Shown here in pieces: positions 26,645 through 39,466 of a DNA stretch of 64,000 nt (position 1 is the first letter of the stretch; each line of letters begins with the position of its first letter). The notes beneath the pieces were generated by a model. That model did no database searches. It was not told the origin of the DNA and saw only the letters and a list, made by a program, of their open reading frames with translations. Source of the DNA: Escarpia spicata (lineage: Eukaryota > Annelida > Polychaeta > Sabellida > Siboglinidae). The stretch spans positions 186,001 through 250,000 of the forward strand of contig OZ023217.1 of the NCBI GenBank assembly GCA_963995525.1, written 5' to 3'. The translations under genes and the position numbers were made by a program.

Positions 26645-28103
26645 CCTGCCAGACAGGGAAACAAGAGTGGAACAACAGACAAGCCTCACGCCTGCCAGAC
26701 AGGGAAACAAGAGTGGAACAACAGACAAGCCTCACACCTGCCAGACAGGGAAACAAGAGTGGAACAACAGACAAGCCTCACACCTGCCAGACAGGGAAAC
26801 TAGAGTGGAACAACAGACAAGCCTCACACCTGCCAGACAGGGAAACAAGAGTGGAACAACAAACAAGCCTCACACCTGCCAGACAGGGAAACAAGACTGG
26901 AACAACAGACAAGCCTCACACCTGCCAGACAGGGAAACAAGAGTGGAACAACAGACAAGCCTCACGCCTGCCAGATAGGGAAAAAAGAGTGGAACAACAG
27001 ACAAGCCTCACGCCTGCCAGACAGGGAAACAAAAGTGGAACAACAGACAAGCCTCACGCCTGCCAGACAGGGAAACAAGAGTGGAACAACAGACAAGCCT
27101 CACGCCTGCCAGACAGGGAAACAAGAGTTGAACAACAGACAAGCCTCACGCCTGCCACACAGGGAAACAAGAGTGGAACAACAGACAAGCCTCACACCTG
27201 CCAGACAGGGAAACAAGAGTGGAACAACATACAAGCCTCATGCCTGCCAGACAGGGAAACAAGAGTGGAACAATAGACAAGCCTCACGCCTGCCAGACAG
27301 GGAAACAAGAGGAGAACAATAGACAAGGCTCACCCCTGCCAGACAGGGAAACAAGAGTGGAACAACAGACAAGCCTCACACCTGCCAAACAGGGAAACAA
27401 GAGTGGAACAACAGACAAGCCTCACGCCTGCCAGACAGGGAAACAAGAGGAGAACAACAGACAAGCCTCACACCTGCCAGACAGGGAAACAAGAGGAGAA
27501 CAACAGACAAGCCTCACACCTGCCAGACAGGGAAACAAGAGTGGAACAACAGACAAGCCTCACACCTGCCAGACAGGGAAACAAGAGGAGAACAACAGAC
27601 AAGCCTCACACGTGCCAGACAGGGAAACAAGAGGAGAACAACAGACAAGCCTCACGCCTGCCAGACAGGGAAACAAGAGTGGAACAACAGACAAGCCTCA
27701 CGCCTGCCAGACAGGGAAACAAGAGTGGAACAACAGACAAGCCTCACACCTGCCAGACAGGGAAACAAGAGTGGAACAACAGACAAGCCTCACGCCTGCC
27801 AGATAGGGAAAAAAGAGTGGAACAACAGACAAGCCTCACGCCTGCCAGACAGGGAAACAAGATTGGAACAACAAACAAGCCTCACACCTGCCAGACAGGG
27901 AAACAAGAGTGGAACAACATACAAGCCTCACACCTGCCAGACAGGGAAACAAGAGTGGAACAACAGACAAGCCTCACGCCTGCCAGATAGGGAAAAAAGA
28001 GTGGAACAACAGACAAGCCTCACGCCTGCCAGACAGGGAAACAAAAGTGGAACAACAGACAAGCCTCACGCCTGCCAAACAGGGAAATAAGAGTGGAACA
28101 ACA

Positions 28104-28146
28104 GACAAGCCTCACACCTGCCAGACAGGGAAACAAGAGTGGAACA
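28104..28146 (+). repeat. 43-bp monomer, second of five
   Basis: Same triplet loss and same flanking variants (AAATAAG before, ACAAAAGTGG after) as at 26,175. Its exact copy lies 2,800 bp to the right at 30,904-30,946. Confidence 0.93.
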
Positions 28147-29296
28147 GACAAGCCTCACGCCTGCCAGACAGGGAAACAAAAGTGGAACAACAGACAAGCC
28201 TCACGCCTGCCAAACAGGGAAATAAGAGTGGAACAACAGACAAGCCTCACACCTGCCAGACAGGGAAACAAGAGTGGAACAACAGACAAGCCTCACGCCT
28301 GCCAGACAGGGAAACAAAAGTGGAACAACAGACAAGCCTCACGCCTGCCAGACAGGGAAACAAGAGTGGAACAACAGACAAGCCTCACACCTGCCAGACA
28401 GGGAAACAAGAGTGGAACAACAGACAAGCCTCACACCTGCCAGACAGGGAAACAAGAGTGGAACAACAGACAAGCCTTACACCTGCCAGACAGGGAAACA
28501 AGAGTGGAACAACAGACAAGCCTCACGCCTGCCAGACAGGGAAACAAAAGTGGAACAACAGACAAGCCTCACGCCTGCCAGACAGGGAAACAAGAGTGGA
28601 ACAACAGACAAGCCTCACGCCTGCCAGACAGGGAAACAAGAGTGGAACAACAGACAAGCCTCACACCTGCCAGACAGGGAAACAAGAGTGGAACAACAGA
28701 CAAGCCTCACACCTGCCAGACAGGGAAACAAGAGTGGAACAACAGACAAGCCTCACACCTGCCAGACAGGGAAACAAGAGTGGAACAACAGACAAGCCTC
28801 ACACCTGCCAGACAGGGAAACTAGAGTGGAACAACAGACAAGCCTCACACCTGCCAGACAGGGAAACAAGAGTGGAACAACAAACAAGCCTCACACCTGC
28901 CAGACAGGGAAACAAGACTGGAACAACAGACAAGCCTCACACCTGCCAGACAGGGAAACAAGAGTGGAACAACAGACAAGCCTCACACCTGCCAGACAGG
29001 GAAACAAGAGTGGAACAACAGACAAGCCTCACACCTGCCAGACAGGGAAACAAGAGTGGAACAACAGACAAGCCTCACACCTGCCAGACAGGGAAACAAG
29101 AGTGGAACAACATACAAGCCTCACACCTGCCAGACAGGGAAACAAGAGTGGAACAACAGACAAGCCTCACGCCTGCCAGATAGGGAAAAAAGAGTGGAAC
29201 AACAGACAAGCCTCACGCCTGCCAGACAGGGAAACAAAAGTGGAACAACAGACAAGCCTCACGCCTGCCAAACAGGGAAATAAGAGTGGAACAACA

Positions 29297-29339
29297 GACA
29301 AGCCTCACACCTGCCAGACAGGGAAACAAGAGTGGAACA
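29297..29339 (+). repeat. 43-bp monomer, third of five
   Basis: Same triplet loss and flanks; copied to 32,097-32,139 by the 2,800-bp duplication. Confidence 0.93.
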
Positions 29340-30903
29340 GACAAGCCTCACGCCTGCCAGACAGGGAAACAAAAGTGGAACAACAGACAAGCCTCACGCC
29401 TGCCAAACAGGGAAATAAGAGTGGAACAACAGACAAGCCTCACACCTGCCAGACAGGGAAACAAGAGTGGAACAACAGACAAGCCTCACGCCTGCCAGAC
29501 AGGGAAACAAGAGTGGAACAACAGACAAGCCTCACACCTGCCAGACAGGGAAACAAGAGTGGAACAACAGACAAGCCTCACACCTGCCAGACAGGGAAAC
29601 TAGAGTGGAACAACAGACAAGCCTCACACCTGCCAGACAGGGAAACAAGAGTGGAACAACAAACAAGCCTCACACCTGCCAGACAGGGAAACAAGACTGG
29701 AACAACAGACAAGCCTCACACCTGCCAGACAGGGAAACAAGAGTGGAACAACAGACAAGCCTCACGCCTGCCAGATAGGGAAAAAAGAGTGGAACAACAG
29801 ACAAGCCTCACGCCTGCCAGACAGGGAAACAAAAGTGGAACAACAGACAAGCCTCACGCCTGCCAGACAGGGAAACAAGAGTGGAACAACAGACAAGCCT
29901 CACGCCTGCCAGACAGGGAAACAAGAGTTGAACAACAGACAAGCCTCACGCCTGCCACACAGGGAAACAAGAGTGGAACAACAGACAAGCCTCACACCTG
30001 CCAGACAGGGAAACAAGAGTGGAACAACATACAAGCCTCATGCCTGCCAGACAGGGAAACAAGAGTGGAACAATAGACAAGCCTCACGCCTGCCAGACAG
30101 GGAAACAAGAGGAGAACAATAGACAAGGCTCACCCCTGCCAGACAGGGAAACAAGAGTGGAACAACAGACAAGCCTCACACCTGCCAAACAGGGAAACAA
30201 GAGTGGAACAACAGACAAGCCTCACGCCTGCCAGACAGGGAAACAAGAGGAGAACAACAGACAAGCCTCACACCTGCCAGACAGGGAAACAAGAGGAGAA
30301 CAACAGACAAGCCTCACACCTGCCAGACAGGGAAACAAGAGTGGAACAACAGACAAGCCTCACACCTGCCAGACAGGGAAACAAGAGGAGAACAACAGAC
30401 AAGCCTCACACGTGCCAGACAGGGAAACAAGAGGAGAACAACAGACAAGCCTCACGCCTGCCAGACAGGGAAACAAGAGTGGAACAACAGACAAGCCTCA
30501 CGCCTGCCAGACAGGGAAACAAGAGTGGAACAACAGACAAGCCTCACACCTGCCAGACAGGGAAACAAGAGTGGAACAACAGACAAGCCTCACGCCTGCC
30601 AGATAGGGAAAAAAGAGTGGAACAACAGACAAGCCTCACGCCTGCCAGACAGGGAAACAAGATTGGAACAACAAACAAGCCTCACACCTGCCAGACAGGG
30701 AAACAAGAGTGGAACAACATACAAGCCTCACACCTGCCAGACAGGGAAACAAGAGTGGAACAACAGACAAGCCTCACGCCTGCCAGATAGGGAAAAAAGA
30801 GTGGAACAACAGACAAGCCTCACGCCTGCCAGACAGGGAAACAAAAGTGGAACAACAGACAAGCCTCACGCCTGCCAAACAGGGAAATAAGAGTGGAACA
30901 ACA

Positions 30904-30946
30904 GACAAGCCTCACACCTGCCAGACAGGGAAACAAGAGTGGAACA
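30904..30946 (+). repeat. 43-bp monomer, fourth of five
   Basis: Counterpart of 28,104-28,146 at +2,800 bp. Confidence 0.93.
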
Positions 30947-32096
30947 GACAAGCCTCACGCCTGCCAGACAGGGAAACAAAAGTGGAACAACAGACAAGCC
31001 TCACGCCTGCCAAACAGGGAAATAAGAGTGGAACAACAGACAAGCCTCACACCTGCCAGACAGGGAAACAAGAGTGGAACAACAGACAAGCCTCACGCCT
31101 GCCAGACAGGGAAACAAAAGTGGAACAACAGACAAGCCTCACGCCTGCCAGACAGGGAAACAAGAGTGGAACAACAGACAAGCCTCACACCTGCCAGACA
31201 GGGAAACAAGAGTGGAACAACAGACAAGCCTCACACCTGCCAGACAGGGAAACAAGAGTGGAACAACAGACAAGCCTTACACCTGCCAGACAGGGAAACA
31301 AGAGTGGAACAACAGACAAGCCTCACGCCTGCCAGACAGGGAAACAAAAGTGGAACAACAGACAAGCCTCACGCCTGCCAGACAGGGAAACAAGAGTGGA
31401 ACAACAGACAAGCCTCACGCCTGCCAGACAGGGAAACAAGAGTGGAACAACAGACAAGCCTCACACCTGCCAGACAGGGAAACAAGAGTGGAACAACAGA
31501 CAAGCCTCACACCTGCCAGACAGGGAAACAAGAGTGGAACAACAGACAAGCCTCACACCTGCCAGACAGGGAAACAAGAGTGGAACAACAGACAAGCCTC
31601 ACACCTGCCAGACAGGGAAACTAGAGTGGAACAACAGACAAGCCTCACACCTGCCAGACAGGGAAACAAGAGTGGAACAACAAACAAGCCTCACACCTGC
31701 CAGACAGGGAAACAAGACTGGAACAACAGACAAGCCTCACACCTGCCAGACAGGGAAACAAGAGTGGAACAACAGACAAGCCTCACACCTGCCAGACAGG
31801 GAAACAAGAGTGGAACAACAGACAAGCCTCACACCTGCCAGACAGGGAAACAAGAGTGGAACAACAGACAAGCCTCACACCTGCCAGACAGGGAAACAAG
31901 AGTGGAACAACATACAAGCCTCACACCTGCCAGACAGGGAAACAAGAGTGGAACAACAGACAAGCCTCACGCCTGCCAGATAGGGAAAAAAGAGTGGAAC
32001 AACAGACAAGCCTCACGCCTGCCAGACAGGGAAACAAAAGTGGAACAACAGACAAGCCTCACGCCTGCCAAACAGGGAAATAAGAGTGGAACAACA

Positions 32097-32139
32097 GACA
32101 AGCCTCACACCTGCCAGACAGGGAAACAAGAGTGGAACA
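32097..32139 (+). repeat. 43-bp monomer, fifth of five
   Basis: Counterpart of 29,297-29,339 at +2,800 bp and of 26,175-26,217 at +5,922 bp. No 43-bp monomer was found to the right of this one, and none before 26,175. Confidence 0.93.
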
Positions 32140-32310
32140 GACAAGCCTCACGCCTGCCAGACAGGGAAACAAAAGTGGAACAACAGACAAGCCTCACGCC
32201 TGCCAAACAGGGAAATAAGAGTGGAACAACAGACAAGCCTCACACCTGCCAGACAGGGAAACAAGAGTGGAACAACAGACAAGCCTCACGCCTGCCAGAC
32301 AGGGAAACAA

Positions 32311-34268
32311 AAGTGGAACAACAGACAAGCCTCACGCCTGCCAGACAGGGAAACAAGAGTGGAACAACAGACAAGCCTCACACCTGCCAGACAGGGAAAC
32401 AAGAGTGGAACAACAGACAAGCCTCACACCTGCCAGACAGGGAAACAAGAGTGGAACAACAGACAAGCCTCACACCTGCCAGACAGGGAAACAAGAGTGG
32501 AACAACAGACAAGCCTCACGCCTGCCAGACAGGGAAACAAAAGTGGAACAACAGACAAGCCTCACGCCTGCCAGACAGGGAAACAAGAGTGGAACAACAG
32601 ACAAGCCTCACGCCTGCCAGACAGGGAAACAAGAGTGGAACAACAGACAAGCCTCACACCTGCCAGACAGGGAAACAAGAGTGGAACAACAGACAAGCCT
32701 CACACCTGCCAGACAGGGAAACTAGAGTGGAACAACAGACAAGCCTCACACCTGCCAGACAGGGAAACAAGAGTGGAACAACAAACAAGCCTCACACCTG
32801 CCAGACAGGGAAACAAGACTGGAACAACAGACAAGCCTCACACCTGCCAGACAGGGAAACAAGAGTGGAACAACAGACAAGCCTCACGCCTGCCAGATAG
32901 GGAAAAAAGAGTGGAACAACAGACAAGCCTCACGCCTGCCAGACAGGGAAACAAAAGTGGAACAACAGACAAGCCTCACGCCTGCCAGACAGGGAAACAA
33001 GAGTGGAACAACAGACAAGCCTCACGCCTGCCAGACAGGGAAACAAGAGTTGAACAACAGACAAGCCTCACGCCTGCCACACAGGGAAACAAGAGTGGAA
33101 CAACAGACAAGCCTCACACCTGCCAGACAGGGAAACAAGAGTGGAACAACATACAAGCCTCATGCCTGCCAGACAGGGAAACAAGAGTGGAACAATAGAC
33201 AAGCCTCACGCCTGCCAGACAGGGAAACAAGAGGAGAACAATAGACAAGGCTCACCCCTGCCAGACAGGGAAACAAGAGTGGAACAACAGACAAGCCTCA
33301 CACCTGCCAGACAGGGAAACAAGAGTGGAACAACAGACAAGCCTCACGCCTGCCAGATAGGGAAAAAAGAGTGGAACAACAGACAAGCCTCACGCCTGCC
33401 AGACAGGGAAACAAGATTGGAACAACAAACAAGCCTCACACCTGCCAGACAGGGAAACAAGAGTGGAACAACAGACAAGCCTCACACCTGCCAGACAGGG
33501 AAACAAGAGTGGAACAACAGACAAGCCTCACACCTGCCAGACAGGGAAACAAGAGTGGAAAAACATACAAGCCTCACACCTGCCAGACAGGGAAACAAGA
33601 GTGGAACAACAGATAAACCTCACGCCTGCCAGACAGGGAAACAAGAGTGGAACAACAGACAAGCCTCACACCTGCCAGACAGGGAAACAAGAGGAGAACA
33701 ACAGACAAGCCTCACGCCTGCCAGACAGGGAAACAAGAGTGGAACAACAGACAAGGCTCACACCTGCCAGACAGGGAAACAAGAGTGGAACAACAGACAA
33801 GCCTCACGCCTGCCAGACAGGGAAACAAGAGGAGAACAACAGACAAGCCTCACACCTGCCAGACAGGGAAACAAGAGGAGAACAATAGACAAGCCTCACA
33901 CCTGCCAGACAGGGAAACAAGAGTGGAACAACAGACAAGCCTCACACCTGCCAGACAGGGAAATAAGAGTGGAACAACAGACAAGGCTCACACCTGCCAG
34001 ACAGGGAAACAAGAGTGGTACAACAGACAAGCCTCACACCTGCCAGACAGGGAAATAAGAGTGGAACAACAGACAAGCCTCACACCTGCCAGACAGGGAA
34101 ATAAGAGTGGAACAACAGACAAGCCTCACACCTGCCAGACAGGGAAACAAGAGTGGAACAACAGACAAGCCTCACACCTGCCAGACAGGGAAACAAGAGG
34201 AGAACAACAGACAAGCCTCACGCCTGCCAGACAGGGAAACAAGAGTGGAACAACAGACAAGGCTCACA
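32311..34268 (+). repeat. Partial third unit of the 43-mer block, then a left-type cassette island
   Basis: Up to about 33,307 this follows 26,389-27,385 (offset 5,922 bp, i.e. 129 monomers minus four triplet deletions). From about 33,600 it switches to monomers typical of the left 25 kb: AGATAAACC, GAGGAG, GACAAGGCTC and AAATAAG. A 506-bp (11-monomer) cassette starts at 33,647 and again at 34,153. A rare TGGTACAAC monomer occurs at 34,015. Confidence 0.8.
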
Positions 34269-36292
34269 CCTGCCAGACAGGGAAACAAGAGTGGAACAAC
34301 AGACAAGCCTCACGCCTGCCAGACAGGGAAACAAGAGGAGAACAACAGACAAGCCTCACACCTGCCAGACAGGGAAACAAGAGGAGAACAACAGACAAGC
34401 CTCACACCTGCCAGACAGGGAAACAAGAGTGGAACAACAGACAAGCCTCACACCTGCCAGACAGGGAAATAAGAGTGGAACAACAGACAAGGCTCACACC
34501 TGCCAGACAGGGAAACAAGAGTGGAACAACAGACAAGCCTCACACCTGCCAGACAGGGAAATAAGAGTGGAACAACAGACAAGCCTCACACCTGCCAGAC
34601 AGGGAAACAAGAGTGGAACAACAGACAAGCCTCACGCATGCCAGATAGGGAAAAAAGAGTGGAACAACAGACAAGCCTCACGCCTGCCAAACAGGGAAAC
34701 AAGAGTGGAACAACAGACAAGCCTCACGCCTGCCAGACAGGGAAACAAGAGTGGAACAACAGACAAGCCTCACGCCTGCCAGACAGGGAAACAAAAGTGG
34801 AACAACAGACAAGCCTCACGCCTGCCAGACAGGGAAACAAGAGTGGAACAACAGACAAGCCTCACGCCTGCCAGACAGGGAAACAAGAGTGGAACAACAG
34901 ACAAGCCTCACACCTGCTAGACAGGGAAACAAGAGTGGAACAACAGACAAGCCTCACACCTGCCAGACAGGGAAACTAGAGTGGAACAACAGACAAGCCT
35001 CACACCTGCCAGACAGGGAAACAAGAGTGGAACAACAGACAAGCCTCACACCTGCCAGACAGGGAAACAAGAGTGGAACAACAGACAAGCCTCACACCTG
35101 CCAGACAGGGAAACAAGAGTGGAACAACAGACAAGCCTCACGCCTGCCAGATAGGGAAAAAAGAGTGGAACAACAGACAAGCCTCACGCCTGCCAGACAG
35201 GGAAACAAAAGTGGAACAACAGACAAGCCTCACGCCTGCCAGACAGGGAAACAAGAGTGGAACAACAGACAAGCCTCACGCCTGCCAGACAGGGAAACAA
35301 GAGTGGAACAACAGACAAGCCTCACGCCTGCCACACAGGGAAACAAGAGTGGAACAACAGACAAGCCTCACACCTGCCAGACAGGGAAACAAGAGTGGAA
35401 CAACATACAAGCCTCATGCCTGCCAGACAGGGAAACAAGAGTGGAACAATAGACAAGCCTCACGCCTGCCAGACAGGGAAACAAGAGGAGAACAATAGAC
35501 AAGGCTCACACCTGCCAGACAGGGAAACAAGAGGAGAACAACAGACAAGCCTCACACCTGCCAGACAGGGAAACAAGAGTGGAACAACAGACAAGCCTCA
35601 CACCTGCCAGACAGGGAAACAAGAGTGGAACAACAGACAAGCCTCACGCCTGCCACATAGGGAAAAAAGAGTGGAACAACAGACAAGCCTCACGCCTGCC
35701 AGACAGGGAAACAAGAGTGGAACAACAGACAAGCCTCACGCCTGCCAGACAGGGAAACAAGAGTGGAACAACAGACAAGCCTCACACCTGCCAGACAGGG
35801 AAACAAGAGTGGAACAACAGACAAGCCTCACACCTGCCAGACAGGGAAACAAGAGTGGAACAACAGACAAGCCTCACACCTGCCAGACAGGGAAACGAGA
35901 GTGGAACAACAGACAAGCCTCACACCTGCCAGACAGGGAAACAAGAGTGGAACAACAGACAAGCCTCACACCTGCCAGACAGGGAAACAAGAGTGGAACA
36001 ACATACAAGCCTCACACCTGCCAGACAGGGAAACAAGAGTGGAACAACAGACAAGCCTCACGCCTGCCAGATAGGGAAAAAAGAGTGGAACAACAGACAA
36101 GCCTCACGCCTGCCAGACAGGGAAACAAAAGTGGAACAACAGACAAGCCTCACGCCTGCCAAACAGGGAAATAAGAGTGGAACAACAGACAAGCCTCACA
36201 CCTGCCAGACAGGGAAACAAGAGTGGAACAACAGACAAGCCTCACGCCTGCCAGACAGGGAAACAAAAGTGGAACAACAGACAAGCCTCACG
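34269..36292 (+). repeat. 2,024-bp (44-monomer) tandem duplication, copy 1
   Basis: The match is 34,269-36,361 against 36,293-38,385 with no difference seen. Diagnostic shared variants are TCACGCATGCCAGATAGG (34,635 and 36,659), CTGCTAGAC (34,916 and 36,940), AAACTAGAG (34,975 and 36,999) and AAACGAGAG (35,895 and 37,919), the last creating an extra CpG. Limits are 34,268/36,292 (A/G) and 36,362/38,386 (G/T). Confidence 0.9.
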
Positions 36293-38385
36293 CCTGCCAG
36301 ACAGGGAAACAAGAGTGGAACAACAGACAAGCCTCACGCCTGCCAGACAGGGAAACAAGAGGAGAACAACAGACAAGCCTCACACCTGCCAGACAGGGAA
36401 ACAAGAGGAGAACAACAGACAAGCCTCACACCTGCCAGACAGGGAAACAAGAGTGGAACAACAGACAAGCCTCACACCTGCCAGACAGGGAAATAAGAGT
36501 GGAACAACAGACAAGGCTCACACCTGCCAGACAGGGAAACAAGAGTGGAACAACAGACAAGCCTCACACCTGCCAGACAGGGAAATAAGAGTGGAACAAC
36601 AGACAAGCCTCACACCTGCCAGACAGGGAAACAAGAGTGGAACAACAGACAAGCCTCACGCATGCCAGATAGGGAAAAAAGAGTGGAACAACAGACAAGC
36701 CTCACGCCTGCCAAACAGGGAAACAAGAGTGGAACAACAGACAAGCCTCACGCCTGCCAGACAGGGAAACAAGAGTGGAACAACAGACAAGCCTCACGCC
36801 TGCCAGACAGGGAAACAAAAGTGGAACAACAGACAAGCCTCACGCCTGCCAGACAGGGAAACAAGAGTGGAACAACAGACAAGCCTCACGCCTGCCAGAC
36901 AGGGAAACAAGAGTGGAACAACAGACAAGCCTCACACCTGCTAGACAGGGAAACAAGAGTGGAACAACAGACAAGCCTCACACCTGCCAGACAGGGAAAC
37001 TAGAGTGGAACAACAGACAAGCCTCACACCTGCCAGACAGGGAAACAAGAGTGGAACAACAGACAAGCCTCACACCTGCCAGACAGGGAAACAAGAGTGG
37101 AACAACAGACAAGCCTCACACCTGCCAGACAGGGAAACAAGAGTGGAACAACAGACAAGCCTCACGCCTGCCAGATAGGGAAAAAAGAGTGGAACAACAG
37201 ACAAGCCTCACGCCTGCCAGACAGGGAAACAAAAGTGGAACAACAGACAAGCCTCACGCCTGCCAGACAGGGAAACAAGAGTGGAACAACAGACAAGCCT
37301 CACGCCTGCCAGACAGGGAAACAAGAGTGGAACAACAGACAAGCCTCACGCCTGCCACACAGGGAAACAAGAGTGGAACAACAGACAAGCCTCACACCTG
37401 CCAGACAGGGAAACAAGAGTGGAACAACATACAAGCCTCATGCCTGCCAGACAGGGAAACAAGAGTGGAACAATAGACAAGCCTCACGCCTGCCAGACAG
37501 GGAAACAAGAGGAGAACAATAGACAAGGCTCACACCTGCCAGACAGGGAAACAAGAGGAGAACAACAGACAAGCCTCACACCTGCCAGACAGGGAAACAA
37601 GAGTGGAACAACAGACAAGCCTCACACCTGCCAGACAGGGAAACAAGAGTGGAACAACAGACAAGCCTCACGCCTGCCACATAGGGAAAAAAGAGTGGAA
37701 CAACAGACAAGCCTCACGCCTGCCAGACAGGGAAACAAGAGTGGAACAACAGACAAGCCTCACGCCTGCCAGACAGGGAAACAAGAGTGGAACAACAGAC
37801 AAGCCTCACACCTGCCAGACAGGGAAACAAGAGTGGAACAACAGACAAGCCTCACACCTGCCAGACAGGGAAACAAGAGTGGAACAACAGACAAGCCTCA
37901 CACCTGCCAGACAGGGAAACGAGAGTGGAACAACAGACAAGCCTCACACCTGCCAGACAGGGAAACAAGAGTGGAACAACAGACAAGCCTCACACCTGCC
38001 AGACAGGGAAACAAGAGTGGAACAACATACAAGCCTCACACCTGCCAGACAGGGAAACAAGAGTGGAACAACAGACAAGCCTCACGCCTGCCAGATAGGG
38101 AAAAAAGAGTGGAACAACAGACAAGCCTCACGCCTGCCAGACAGGGAAACAAAAGTGGAACAACAGACAAGCCTCACGCCTGCCAAACAGGGAAATAAGA
38201 GTGGAACAACAGACAAGCCTCACACCTGCCAGACAGGGAAACAAGAGTGGAACAACAGACAAGCCTCACGCCTGCCAGACAGGGAAACAAAAGTGGAACA
38301 ACAGACAAGCCTCACGCCTGCCAGACAGGGAAACAAGAGTGGAACAACAGACAAGCCTCACGCCTGCCAGACAGGGAAACAAGAG
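36293..38385 (+). repeat. 2,024-bp tandem duplication, copy 2
   Basis: Repeats 34,269-36,361. Its right third is the left partner of the next, 1,472-bp duplication, so the duplications overlap stepwise. Confidence 0.9.
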
Positions 38386-39466
38386 TGGAACAACAGACAA
38401 GCCTCACACCTGCCAGACAGGGAAACAAGAGTGGAACAACAGACAAGCCTCACACCTGCCAGACAGGGAAACTAGAGTGGAACAACAGACAAGCCTCACA
38501 CCTGCCAGACAGGGAAACAAGAGTGGAACCACAAACAAGCCTCACACCTGCCAGACAGGGAAACAAGAGTGGAACAACAGACAAGTCTCACACCTGCCAG
38601 ACAGGGAAACAAGAGTGGAACAACAGACAAGCCTCACGCCTGCCAGATAGGGAAAAAAGAGTGGAACAACAGACAAGCCTCACGCCTGCCAGACAGGGAA
38701 ACAAAAGTGGAACAACAGACAAGCCTCACGCCTGCCAGACAGGGAAACAAGAGTGGAACAACAGACAAGCCTCACGCCTGCCAGACAGGGAAACAAGAGT
38801 GGAACAACAGACAAGCCTCACGCCTGCCACACAGGGAAACAAGAGTGGAACAACAGACAAGCCTCACACCTGCCAGACAGGGAAACAAGAGTGGAACAAC
38901 ATACAAGCCTCATGCCTGCCAGACAGGGAAACAAGAGTGGAACAATAGACAAGCCTCACGCCTGCCAGACAGGGAAACAAGAGGAGAACAATAGACAAGG
39001 CTCACACCTGCCAGACAGGGAAACAAGAGTGGAACAACAGACAAGCCTCACACCTGCCAGACAGGGAAACAAGAGTGGAACAACAGACAAGCCTCACACC
39101 TGCCAGACAGGGAAACAAGAGTGGAACAACATACAAGCCTCACACCTGCCAGACAGGGAAACAAGAGTGGAACAACAGACAAGCCTCACGCCTGCCAGAT
39201 AGGGAAAAAAGAGTGGAACAACAGACAAGCCTCACGCCTGCCAGACAGGGAAACAAAAGTGGAACAACAGACAAGCCTCACGCCTGCCAAACAGGGAAAT
39301 AAGAGTGGAACAACAGACAAGCCTCACACCTGCCAGACAGGGAAACAAGAGTGGAACAACAGACAAGCCTCACGCCTGCCAGACAGGGAAACAAAAGTGG
39401 AACAACAGACAAGCCTCACGCCTGCCAGACAGGGAAACAAGAGTGGAACAACAGACAAGCCTGACG
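37995..39466 (+). repeat. 1,472-bp (32-monomer) tandem unit, copy 1
   Basis: Bases 37,995-39,462 match 39,467-40,934. The rare GGAACCACAAACAAG monomer is shared (38,525 and 39,997). Two differences were seen: GACAAGTCTC near 38,585 (GACAAGCCTC in copy 2) and CACGCC near 38,730 (CACACC in copy 2, about 40,201). Confidence 0.87.

Larger units (their letters stand above)
26645..29444 (+). repeat. 2,800-bp tandem duplication (61 monomers, two of them 43 bp), copy 1
   Basis: The match is 26,645-29,510 against 29,445-32,310. The period of 2,800 is 61 x 46 minus 6, exactly accounted for by the two 43-bp monomers at 28,104-28,146 and 29,297-29,339. Both copies carry TCACACGTGCC (about 27,608 and 30,408), TCACCCCTGCC with GACAAGGC, and GACAAGCCTTACACC. 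No difference between copies was seen. The limits are 26,644/29,444 (G/A) and 29,511/32,311 (G/A). Confidence 0.9.
29445..32310 (+). repeat. 2,800-bp tandem duplication, copy 2
   Basis: Repeats 26,645-29,510 with no difference seen, including both 43-bp monomers (30,904 and 32,097) and the CACACGTGCC monomer. Beyond 32,310 the array continues as a partial third unit. Confidence 0.9.
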
